From contig JAEWDG010000079.1 in the NCBI GenBank assembly GCA_023390215.1, positions 1 through 20,570 on the forward strand: a stretch of DNA of 20,570 nt. The letters are read 5' to 3'. Below are positions 1-6,509 of the stretch, piece by piece (the first letter of the stretch is position 1; every line of letters begins with the position of its first letter). The DNA is from Bacteroidota bacterium (GTDB lineage: Bacteria > Bacteroidota > Bacteroidia > Chitinophagales > Chitinophagaceae). Position numbers and translations under genes: made by a program. The notes beneath the pieces were generated by a model. The model was not told where the DNA came from. It ran no database searches and saw only the letters and a program-made list of their open reading frames with translations.

Positions 1-454
1 TGCGCATGGAAATTTGCCCGGCTGCAATGTCGAGGATCATTTTCGGGATGAAGAAAGGATTGAAACGCGGTGTCCCATCATCGGAAGCGAAGTTGATGAC
101 TTCCTCCTGGAAAGTGATCAGCCCGCCGATACCGCTGGCGAAAATTACGCCTACACGATCGGGATTCACATTCTCTTTGGTGATGCCAGCGTCTTTCACG
201 GCCTCATCACTCGCAATTAATGCGAACTGACAATACCGGTCGATCTTTCGTGCTTCTTTTCTATCGAGATAATGGGTAGGATCGAAATCTTTAACTTCAC
301 AGGCAAACCGGGTCTTAAACTTAGTTACGTCAAACTGTTTGATATAGTCGCAGCCACTAACCCCATCCTGCAAACCCTTCCAGTATTCCTGAACGGTTTT
401 GCCCAGTGGTGTGAGTGCGCCCAATCCGGTAACGACAACTCTTTTTAAAGCCAT
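1..454 (-). CDS. fabF: 3-oxoacyl-[acyl-carrier-protein] synthase II, N-terminal part (runs off window)
   Basis: The first 151 codons are present; the gene leaves the window at its 3' end. The protein begins MALKRVVVTGLGALTPLG, the standard N-terminus of FabF, and continues with the thiolase-fold landmarks RKIDRYCQFAL (about residues 72-82) and DRVGVIFASGIGG (about 103-115). FabF condenses malonyl-ACP with acyl-ACP to elongate fatty acids in the cytoplasm. The catalytic Cys-His-His residues lie beyond the window and cannot be checked. The start is 28 bases after the acpP stop on the same strand with no terminator between, so the two genes are very likely co-transcribed, as is common for acpP-fabF. 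FabF is preferred over FabB because of the acpP linkage and the N-terminal sequence. Confidence 0.95.
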   Translation of the reverse strand, partial: MALKRVVVTGLGALTPLGKTVQEYWKGLQDGVSGCDYIKQFDVTKFKTRFACEVKDFDPTHYLDRKEARKIDRYCQFALIASDEAVKDAGITKENVNPDRVGVIFASGIGGLITFQEEVINFASDDGTPRFNPFFIPKMILDIAAGQISMR

Positions 455-482
455 AATTTGCCTGTGATAATTAAAAGGGGAA

Positions 483-719
483 TTACTTGGCGTTTTCTTC
501 CAAATAAGAAACAGCCTGACCTACAGTGGTAATGGTTTCGGCTTGTTCGTCAGGAATAGAAATATTAAACTCTTTTTCAAATTCCATGATTAATTCTACG
601 GTGTCCAGGCTATCCGCGCCCAGGTCATTGGTGAAAGAAGCCTCTGAGGTAACTTCCGCTTCGTCCACTCCTAATTTGTCAACAATGATTTTTTTTACTC
701 TTGTTGCAATGTCTGACAT
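483..719 (-). CDS. acpP: acyl carrier protein
   Basis: A 78-residue acidic protein of the usual AcpP length. It has the phosphopantetheine attachment motif [15 protein letters not shown]; the modified serine is S37. The helix I region ([16 protein letters not shown]) and the final helix ([14 protein letters not shown]) are also as in the family. It carries growing acyl chains as thioesters during fatty-acid synthesis, here upstream of fabF, the elongating synthase. A Bacteroidota-type promoter lies just upstream (745-774), predicting a leader of about 20 bases without a Shine-Dalgarno sequence. Length, motif and neighbour agree. Confidence 0.98.
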   Translation of the reverse strand: MSDIATRVKKIIVDKLGVDEAEVTSEASFTNDLGADSLDTVELIMEFEKEFNISIPDEQAETITTVGQAVSYLEENAK

Positions 720-744
720 GATGGTAAGATTTAGTTAATCGGTG

Positions 745-774
745 CAAAAATATACCTTTTGGATTAATTACAAA
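745..774 (-). promoter_or_regulatory. acpP-fabF promoter
   Basis: Read on the minus strand there is a -33 element TTTG (771-774) and a -7 element TATTTTTG (745-752), separated by 18 bases. This matches the Bacteroidota sigma-A consensus TTTG/TAnnTTTG at near-ideal spacing. The predicted start of transcription is about 5-8 bases further on, roughly 20 bases before the acpP ATG. Confidence 0.65.
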
Positions 775-913
775 GAAAACATCCGGGGCCTCTGAAACGG
801 TTCATTTACAAGTATTAAGCCGCTTCTTCAGCAAAATTTTTAGCCACCTCAAAGCTGCTTACTCAACGGTGAAATTTCTTATCTTGTTATAAATTATTCC
901 TTATTTACAGTTC

Positions 914-1342
914 ATGGGTTTAAAACAAATAGATCACGGATCAGAAGAATACCGGAAAATGATTGCTTTACGTAATCAAATCCTTCGCGCCCCTCTCGGT
1001 TTATCTTTTACGGAAGAAGAGCTGGAAAGGGAAAAAGAGGACATCCTGGTTGCGGCCTTTGAGGATGATGATATGCTGGGCTGCTGTGTATTATCGGCCC
1101 TGGATCCCTACAGGATGCGGCTACGGCAGATGGCTGTGATGGCAAACCTTCAGCGCAAAGGGATAGGTGCTTCTTTAATGAGCTTTTGTGAAACGCTTGC
1201 CCGCGATCGCGGCTGCAGGGTGCTGATGATGCACGCCCGGGATACGGCCATGGGCTTCTATGAAAAATTCGGATACCGGGTTACCGGTGAACCGTTCGTT
1301 GAAGTTGGCTTACCCCATCATGTGATGGAAAAAATGCTCTGA
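914..1342 (+). CDS. GNAT-family N-acetyltransferase
   Basis: A 142-residue single-domain protein. Motif A, the acetyl-CoA pyrophosphate loop, is Q80-R-K-G-I-G85 (Q/RxxGxG/A form), preceded by the beta strand RLRQMAVM and followed by ASLMSFCETLARDRG. The motif B part is MGFYEKFGYRVTGEPFVEVGLPHHVMEK, a typical GNAT C-terminus. It should transfer an acetyl group from acetyl-CoA to an amine; the substrate cannot be read from the sequence. It stands alone: upstream is the divergent acpP promoter, and downstream its stop is 8 bases from the stop of the convergent membrane-protein gene. A degenerate -7-like TATTTACA (902-909) lies 4 bases before the ATG, resembling the leaderless arrangement of other genes here, but the match is poor. 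Confidence 0.88.
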   Translation: MGLKQIDHGSEEYRKMIALRNQILRAPLGLSFTEEELEREKEDILVAAFEDDDMLGCCVLSALDPYRMRLRQMAVMANLQRKGIGASLMSFCETLARDRGCRVLMMHARDTAMGFYEKFGYRVTGEPFVEVGLPHHVMEKML

Positions 1343-1350
1343 CCTGTTTT

Positions 1351-1830
1351 CTAAGCTTTCTTAAGGTTTGCTACGATAAGTTTTCGTACCAGATGTTCAT
1401 CATCCCCTTCAAATGCTTCCTTGGGAACGATAAAAAAAGAACGGCTGTCGAAATAGAGGTGAAAAAAAAATGGACTCTCCATCCAACTGCTGAAAGCATT
1501 CCAGTTCCAGGATTTACTTCCCCTTTCTGTTTCGAGGGTGAAACTGCGCTCATCCAATTTCACTCTGAAGCGGTCTCTGAAAGTTTGTGATCTTTTATAA
1601 ACAGAATACGGTAACGCATACCAGAACGCGATCATCAGCACAAACCATAAAGCCGAGCTTACCAGAAAGGCGAGCGGATGTATTTTTTTAAAATAGAATA
1701 AAGCGGCAGATAAAATCGCGAATACATTCACAAGAACGATCATCACCTTGATCTCCTTTCTGCTGATAAAGTGATAACGAAGGGCCTGGATTACTTTATT
1801 TTTTTCGTAGGTGAAATAAGAGGAGATCAT
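1351..1830 (-). CDS. YcxB-like membrane protein of unknown function
   Basis: A 159-residue protein with two predicted transmembrane helices (about residues 28-47 and 52-76) after a short charged N-terminus. A soluble C-terminal part (about 85-159) follows, with the pattern VKLDERSFTLET, WNWNAFSSWMES and FIVPKEAF. This layout, two helices and then a beta-rich domain ending near an I/V-P-K-x-A-F segment, fits the YcxB-like family, whose role is unknown. The start is supported by TATCTTTG on the minus strand at 1835-1842, four bases before the ATG, which suggests a leaderless transcript. It converges on the GNAT gene. The family assignment is from memory of the motif and is moderately sure; no function can be assigned. 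Confidence 0.75.
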   Translation of the reverse strand: MISSYFTYEKNKVIQALRYHFISRKEIKVMIVLVNVFAILSAALFYFKKIHPLAFLVSSALWFVLMIAFWYALPYSVYKRSQTFRDRFRVKLDERSFTLETERGSKSWNWNAFSSWMESPFFFHLYFDSRSFFIVPKEAFEGDDEHLVRKLIVANLKKA

Positions 1831-1834
1831 TATG

Positions 1835-1842
1835 CAAAGATA
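1835..1842 (-). promoter_or_regulatory. -7 element of the YcxB-like gene
   Basis: TATCTTTG reads on the minus strand, with CATA between it and the ATG at 1830. It is the same octamer as before glyS, mfd and the AraC-like gene. No convincing -33 TTG is visible at the usual distance, so the call rests on the -7 match and its position. Confidence 0.55.
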
Positions 1843-1847
1843 TAGGT

Positions 1848-1966
1848 GATCTATGATCCTCGGTTTGGGATCTATGATTTAGGATATGAGATTTATGATA
1901 TGCCATTTATTATCTGCCTTTTGATTTTTGACTTTTGATTTTTGATTTTTATCAATTTTCAATTTC
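1848..1966. repeat. period-7 degenerate tandem tract (17 heptamers)
   Basis: Cut into sevens from 1848, the intergenic DNA reads as related heptamers. GATCTAT occurs at 1848 and 1869 and GATTTAT at 1890, exactly 21 bases apart; GATATGA and GATATGC lie between. From 1919 there are four copies of TTTTGA(T/C), then TTTTATC and two CAATTT(T/C). The 21-base spacing is three heptamers. The tract lies between the mazG stop and the -7 element of the YcxB-like gene. It has no ORF of its own and no dyad symmetry, so it is neither a CRISPR array nor an insertion-sequence end. Such A/T-rich oligomeric tracts may be dispersed in the genome, which cannot be checked here. Confidence 0.6.
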
Positions 1967-1993
1967 CCTCTTACAACGCACCACTCACTATAC

Positions 1994-2350
1994 TTATATC
2001 TCTTTTTTCCCTTCAACAAGATTTTTATAATGGCGGTCTTTATCCCGGTTGGTTTTTTTTTCGATATTCTTTTGGAACGCATCATTTAAGTCAACGCCTG
2101 TTTGATTTGCAAGGCATATCAATACCCAAAGTACATCGGCCATTTCATCAGCAAGTTCTTTTCCTTTATCGGAATCTTTGAAAGATTGTTCGCCGAATTT
2201 TCTAACCATGAGTCGCGACAACTCTCCTACTTCCTCCATTAAAATTCCGAGATTGGTAAGTTCATTAAAATAGCGAACCCCGACAGTTTTTATCCATTCA
2301 TCAACGGTTGCCTGTGCTTTTTTTATCGTAATCTGATTGTCGTTTTTCAT
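1994..2350 (-). CDS. MazG-like nucleotide pyrophosphohydrolase
   Basis: A 118-residue all-alpha NTP pyrophosphatase. The metal-binding signature ExxE(12-28)ExxD is present: E40-V-G-E43 in LMEEVGELSR and E69-M-A-D72 in ELADEMADVLW, with a basic KKTNRDKDRH tail segment as in MazG/RS21-C6-like enzymes. These hydrolyse (d)NTPs, often non-canonical ones, to NMP and pyrophosphate. The single domain makes it a short MazG-like protein rather than two-domain E. coli MazG, so no symbol is given. Its ATG overlaps the dtd stop in the sequence ATGA, so it is probably translated by coupling to dtd. Confidence 0.9.
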   Translation of the reverse strand: MKNDNQITIKKAQATVDEWIKTVGVRYFNELTNLGILMEEVGELSRLMVRKFGEQSFKDSDKGKELADEMADVLWVLICLANQTGVDLNDAFQKNIEKKTNRDKDRHYKNLVEGKKEI

Positions 2351-2799
2351 TCTTTATTTTTTGTATCAATAATGATGGTTACAGGGCCGTCGTTGATCAA
2401 CGAAACCTGCATATCAGCACCAAATTCTCCGCTGCCCGGTGTTTGATGAAGTTCTGCTTCCAGTTTTGCTAAAAACATTTTGTAAACAGGTATTGCATGA
2501 TCAGGTTTGCTTGCCCGTATATAGCTCGGCCTGTTCCCTTTTTTTGTCGACGCGTGCAACGTAAACTGACTTACTACCAATAACTCTCCGTTACAATCTT
2601 TCACTGAGATATTGGGTACTCCCTGCTCATCGTTGAAGATGCGAAGGTTTATAATTTTACTGCAAAGCCAGTTAACATCTTCTTCCGTATCGGAATCTTC
2701 TATCCCCACAAGGATTAACAAACCTTTTCCGATAGCAGATTTTACCCTGCCTCCGATGCGTACATCAGCTTGCTTCACCCTCTGTATAACAACTTTCAT
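2347..2799 (-). CDS. dtd: D-aminoacyl-tRNA deacylase
   Basis: A 150-residue protein from the chosen start, matching the usual DTD length. Signatures are the N-terminus MKVVIQRVKQADV, the active-site motif SQFTLHA (residues 78-84, with T80), FGADM (126-130) and the Gly-cisPro motif GPVT (138-141). DTD hydrolyses D-aminoacyl-tRNAs, and glycine mischarged on tRNA-Ala, by rejecting L-amino acids. An in-frame ATG at 2823 would add eight residues (MLIFNERA) that are not part of the family, so 2799 is preferred. It is the first gene of a two-gene unit with the MazG-like gene, which overlaps it by 4 bases. No clear TAnnTTTG promoter is visible just upstream. Confidence 0.96.
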   Translation of the reverse strand: MKVVIQRVKQADVRIGGRVKSAIGKGLLILVGIEDSDTEEDVNWLCSKIINLRIFNDEQGVPNISVKDCNGELLVVSQFTLHASTKKGNRPSYIRASKPDHAIPVYKMFLAKLEAELHQTPGSGEFGADMQVSLINDGPVTIIIDTKNKE

Positions 2800-2940
2800 A
2801 GCTCGTTCATTGAATATCAGCACATTGGCTTTTTCTTTCCTTTTTTAGCGAAAATTCATGGCGAAAAAAAATAATTTCTTTCCACAAAAAGTGAAAAACC
2901 CCGCAAAATCAAACCCCATTTGAACTATGAAAATATGCAC

Positions 2941-3142
2941 ATTTTTTGTCCACAGGTTGGGGAAACATAGGAAACTGATCAATGGCATTCAGGGGATATT
3001 TTCGTTCTCTTCCCCAAAGGGACCCAGTTTCTTTTACCTTACTAACCAGACTTAATAAAATCTTATTATGCCAACGAAATAGCAATCGCCCCGGCGGCTT
3101 CAGTTCAGCCGTCAGTTTACGAAAGAGGGAGTAAGCCCTTTT
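2941..3142 (+). promoter_or_regulatory. structured upstream region / leader of nrdJ
   Basis: This is most of the 346-base non-coding gap between dtd and nrdJ. A possible promoter is TTTG (2919-2922), 18 bases, then ATTTTTTG (2941-2948), an imperfect -7 element. Within the likely leader are a perfect 8-base inverted repeat TTGGGGAA (2957-2964)/TTCCCCAA (3010-3017) and a perfect 7-base one GAAACTG (2971-2977)/CAGTTTC (3025-3031), which cross as in a pseudoknot. A hairpin lies at 3093-3113 (7 pairs including one G-U, 7-base loop). Another at 3123-3142 (7 pairs including one G-U, 6-base loop) would cover the purine-rich GAGGGAG before the start codon. A short ORF ATG-CCA-ACG-AAA-TAG begins at 3068. 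I see no B12-box of a cobalamin riboswitch. The structure is read by eye and not folded. Confidence 0.4.
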
Positions 3143-3145
3143 GAT

Positions 3146-6100
3146 ATGTTTGAATATGACTATCGCACATCGGTCATTAAGAATCCGACGGGTGAAGTTG
3201 TTTTCCAGATGGATAATGTAGAGGTACCTAATTCATGGAGCCAGATCGCAACGGATATCCTGGCCCAGAAATATTTCCGCAAAGCCGGCGTTCCACAACC
3301 GGACGGATCAACAGGCCGTGAGACCAGTGTTAAGCAGGTTGCACATCGTATGGCTTATTGCTGGAAAGTGTGGGGTGAACGGTACAATTATTTTGAAACG
3401 ACGCAGGATGCCCAGGTGTTCTACGATGAACTCGTATACTCGATCCTCAATCAGGCTTGCGTACCCAATAGTCCGCAATGGTTCAATACTGGATTGTTTG
3501 AAGTATATGGCATTAAGGGAAAACCTCAGGGACATTATTACGTCGATCCTACAGATGGTGAATTAAAAAAATCAACCTCAGCTTATGAACGCCCTCAACC
3601 CCACGCCTGCTTTATCTTAAGCGTGGAAGATGACCTGGTTAATGAAGGTGGCATCATGGATCTCTGGGTTAGAGAAGCAAGGATCTTTAAATATGGCAGC
3701 GGTGTAGGAACAAACTATAGCAGCATACGTGGAGAAGGTGAAAAACTCAGCGGTGGTGGTTCGTCCAGTGGCCTTATGAGCTTTTTGAAAATCGGTGACC
3801 GTGCTGCAGGTGCTATAAAAAGCGGTGGTACAACACGTCGTGCAGCTAAAATGGTTTGTCTCGATCTGGACCATCCTGAAATCGAATCTTTCGTAAACTG
3901 GAAGGTAGAGGAAGAGAAAAAAGTAGCTGCCCTGATTGCTGCGGGATATCCAAGCGACTATGAAGGTGAAGCTTATCGCACTGTAAGCGGACAAAACAGC
4001 AATAATTCCGTTCGTATACCCAACAGCTTTTTTGAGATTCTTGATAACGATGGAGACTGGGAACTGAAAGCCCGCAGTGATGGTCATACCATGAAAAAAG
4101 TAAAGGCCCGCGATCTCTGGAACCAGATCAATTACGCAGCATGGCGTTGCGCTGATCCGGGAACACAGTACGACAGCACGATAAACGAATGGCATACCTG
4201 CCCGGAAGGTGGTCCCATCAGGGCCTCCAATCCCTGCAGTGAATATATGTTCCTTGATAACACGGCCTGCAACCTGGCAAGTGTGAACCTCAGGAAATTC
4301 TTCAATGAAGCGAACAACAGCTTTGATGTTCCCGGTTTTGAATATACCAGTCGTTTGTGGACTGTAGTGCTCGAGATATCTGTACTAATGGCGCAGTTCC
4401 CTTCAAAAGAAGTAGCGCAGTTAAGTTATGATTACCGTACGCTGGGCCTTGGTTACGCTAACCTGGGAAGTATGCTGATGGTAAGTGGTATCGCTTACGA
4501 TAGTGAAGATGCACGGGGCATTGCGGGTGCGATCACGGCGATTATGACGGGGATCGCTTATAAGACCTCAGCGGAGATGGCATCTTTCCTCGGGGCGTTT
4601 TCAAAGTTTGAAGAAAACCGCCCGCACATGATGCGTGTAATGCGTAATCACCGTGCAGCAGCTTATGATGCTTCGGAAGCTTACGAAGGATTGGGCAGAT
4701 TACCACAGGGTATCAATGCAAAATATTGCCCGGATTATTTGTTGAAAGCTGCTACCAAAGCATGGGATGATGCCGTTCAGATGGGCGAAAAATATGGTTA
4801 CCGTAACGCGCAAACCACGGTGATCGCCCCCACGGGAACCATCGGCCTGGTAATGGATTGCGATACCACAGGTGTTGAACCTGATTTCGCACTGGTAAAA
4901 TTCAAAAAACTTTCCGGTGGAGGATATTTCAAGATCATCAACCAAAGTGTGCCTCAGGCGCTTCGCAATCTGAAATATGCTGAAAGAGAAATTGAAGCGA
5001 TCGTTAATTATGCGAAAGGTCATGCTAGTTTAAAAGGCGCTCCTTACATCAACGAACAAACGCTTTTGGAAAAAGGATTCCTTCCAAACGAGATCGAAAA
5101 GCTGAATGCCGCCATGGCCAGCGCTTTTGAGATCGGTTTCGTCTTTAATGTATATACACTTGGCGAAGCCTGTTTACAACGTCTCGGATTTACACCTGAA
5201 CAATATCATGACTTCGGATGGAGCCTGCTGGAAGCATTAGGATTCGACGAAGATGAAATTGAAGCGGCCAACACCTATATATGCGGCACCATGACGGTTG
5301 AAGGCGCTCCTTATCTTAAAGAAGAACACCTTCCTGTGTTTGATTGCGCGAATAAATGCGGACAGATCGGCCAGCGGTATATTCATGCACACGGGCATAT
5401 CCGTATGATGGCTGCTGCACAACCATTCCTCAGTGGCGCGATCAGCAAAACAATAAATCTTCCGAACGAAGCATCTGTAGATGAAATTGCAGACTCTTAT
5501 CGCCTGAGCTGGGAACTGGGTTTAAAAGCGTGTGCGCTTTACCGTGATGGTTCAAAATTGAGCCAGCCACTCAGCAACAAATCAGACAAGAAGAAAAAAA
5601 CTGCAGAAACAGAAGAAGAGACTGCAGAACTTAGAATGGAAACCAGCATCGTTGATATGGGCAAACTTACCATCGATGAATTGCTGGAAGAAATAAATAA
5701 ACGTGTTCAGAACAGTGCAGATACTTCCTTAAAAAGGCAATTGGCCCGTATTGTTGAAAGAAGGGCGTTACCGGCGAAACGCAGGGGTTTCACTCAGAAA
5801 GCAAAGATCAACGGTCAGGCTTTATTCCTTCGCACAGGAGAATATAATGATGGCACTTTAGGTGAGATATTTATTGATATGGCGAAAGAAGGAGCAACCA
5901 TGCGCAGTATGCTGAACTGCTTCGCTATCGCTATTTCTATCGGCCTGCAGTACGGTGTTCCTTTGGAAGAATACGTTGAAAAATTTGTGTTCACCCGTTT
6001 TGAACCAGCAGGAATGGTTGATCATCCGAATATCAAAACAACCACTTCCATCATCGACTTCATGTTCCGCGCTCTGGCTTATGAATATCTGGGCCGCACA

Positions 6101-6409
6101 GACCTGGTTCATGTGCTGGATAAACCCGCAGTTGAAAATTTGGGTGATGCTGAATGGGATGAAACTACTCCCACTATCGGTGAACGCAAACATGAATTGA
6201 GTGAAGTTCGCGTGCTGGGAAATGTTCAACAGGAACCTTCAAAAAAAGCAGCCGCGGTAAAAGTGGCTAATGGTATGGATGCCATAAATGCTGCGAATAA
6301 ATCTATGCAGGGAGACGCGCCAGCTTGTAATACCTGTGGTCACATTACGGTAAGAAGTGGTACCTGTTACAAATGCCTGAACTGCGGAAACAGTTTAGGA
6401 TGCAGTTAA
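3146..6409 (+). CDS. nrdJ: adenosylcobalamin-dependent (class II) ribonucleoside-diphosphate reductase
   Basis: 1087 residues. It reduces ribonucleotides to deoxyribonucleotides using a radical generated from coenzyme B12, without needing oxygen or a second subunit. The core has PNSPQWFNTG (about 107-116), the radical cysteine C364 in NPCSE (362-366) and the redox pair C155 (PHACF) and C375 (TACNL). The 11-residue C364-C375 spacing is that of class II rather than class I enzymes. A phosphate-binding APTGT starts at 561. A Lys/Glu-rich linker near 811-830 leads to a TSCPD-type domain (about 890-1000), and the protein ends in a Cys-rich tail, C1061xxC1064 and C1074xxC1077xxC1080 plus C1086, probably a zinc ribbon and/or the reductant shuttle. 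The chosen ATG is the first in frame after a stop at 3080. A strong terminator follows, so it appears monocistronic. Confidence 0.97.
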   Translation: MFEYDYRTSVIKNPTGEVVFQMDNVEVPNSWSQIATDILAQKYFRKAGVPQPDGSTGRETSVKQVAHRMAYCWKVWGERYNYFETTQDAQVFYDELVYSILNQACVPNSPQWFNTGLFEVYGIKGKPQGHYYVDPTDGELKKSTSAYERPQPHACFILSVEDDLVNEGGIMDLWVREARIFKYGSGVGTNYSSIRGEGEKLSGGGSSSGLMSFLKIGDRAAGAIKSGGTTRRAAKMVCLDLDHPEIESFVNWKVEEEKKVAALIAAGYPSDYEGEAYRTVSGQNSNNSVRIPNSFFEILDNDGDWELKARSDGHTMKKVKARDLWNQINYAAWRCADPGTQYDSTINEWHTCPEGGPIRASNPCSEYMFLDNTACNLASVNLRKFFNEANNSFDVPGFEYTSRLWTVVLEISVLMAQFPSKEVAQLSYDYRTLGLGYANLGSMLMVSGIAYDSEDARGIAGAITAIMTGIAYKTSAEMASFLGAFSKFEENRPHMMRVMRNHRAAAYDASEAYEGLGRLPQGINAKYCPDYLLKAATKAWDDAVQMGEKYGYRNAQTTVIAPTGTIGLVMDCDTTGVEPDFALVKFKKLSGGGYFKIINQSVPQALRNLKYAEREIEAIVNYAKGHASLKGAPYINEQTLLEKGFLPNEIEKLNAAMASAFEIGFVFNVYTLGEACLQRLGFTPEQYHDFGWSLLEALGFDEDEIEAANTYICGTMTVEGAPYLKEEHLPVFDCANKCGQIGQRYIHAHGHIRMMAAAQPFLSGAISKTINLPNEASVDEIADSYRLSWELGLKACALYRDGSKLSQPLSNKSDKKKKTAETEEETAELRMETSIVDMGKLTIDELLEEINKRVQNSADTSLKRQLARIVERRALPAKRRGFTQKAKINGQALFLRTGEYNDGTLGEIFIDMAKEGATMRSMLNCFAIAISIGLQYGVPLEEYVEKFVFTRFEPAGMVDHPNIKTTTSIIDFMFRALAYEYLGRTDLVHVLDKPAVENLGDAEWDETTPTIGERKHELSEVRVLGNVQQEPSKKAAAVKVANGMDAINAANKSMQGDAPACNTCGHITVRSGTCYKCLNCGNSLGCS

Positions 6410-6436
6410 TGCTCATCTTGGGTTAGATAAGTAAAC

Positions 6437-6464
6437 AAAGCCACCGCATAGACGGTGGCTTTTT
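6437..6464 (+). terminator. rho-independent terminator after nrdJ
   Basis: A perfect 10-base stem AAAGCCACCG/CGGTGGCTTT (6437-6446 with 6453-6462) encloses the 6-base loop CATAGA and ends in a T run (6460-6464). It lies 27 bases after the nrdJ stop and about 45 bases before glyS. Confidence 0.9.
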
Positions 6465-6496
6465 GTATTGTGATACAGGAATGTAAGACTAGATAT

Positions 6497-6504
6497 TATC
6501 TTTG
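6497..6504 (+). promoter_or_regulatory. -7 element of glyS
   Basis: TATCTTTG is followed by CGCCC and the glyS ATG at 6510. With transcription in this phylum starting a few bases after TAnnTTTG, the mRNA would begin at or next to the ATG. No good -33 TTG is seen at 17-21 bases. Confidence 0.6.
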
Positions 6505-6509
6505 CGCCC

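Noticed and set aside
1848..1966. CRISPR array
   Set aside because: The repeats are heptamers without spacers or dyad symmetry and there are no cas genes nearby.
1879..2085. 68-codon basic open frame overlapping the 3' end of mazG and the heptamer tract
   Set aside because: It is in a different frame from mazG, and its Lys-rich sequence simply reflects the A/T-rich repeat. No domain or start signal supports it.
2800..2823. N-terminal extension of dtd to an upstream ATG
   Set aside because: It adds MLIFNERA before the invariant family start MKVVIQRV, making the protein longer than the family norm.
2824..3145. Cobalamin riboswitch upstream of the B12-dependent reductase
   Set aside because: No B12-box or characteristic cobalamin aptamer core was recognised. 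Also, nrdJ uses B12 as a cofactor, and such switches more often control B12-independent alternatives or transport genes.
3617..4195. 192-codon open frame on the minus strand inside nrdJ
   Set aside because: It is antisense to the best-conserved part of nrdJ. The product shows no recognisable motif and there is no promoter.
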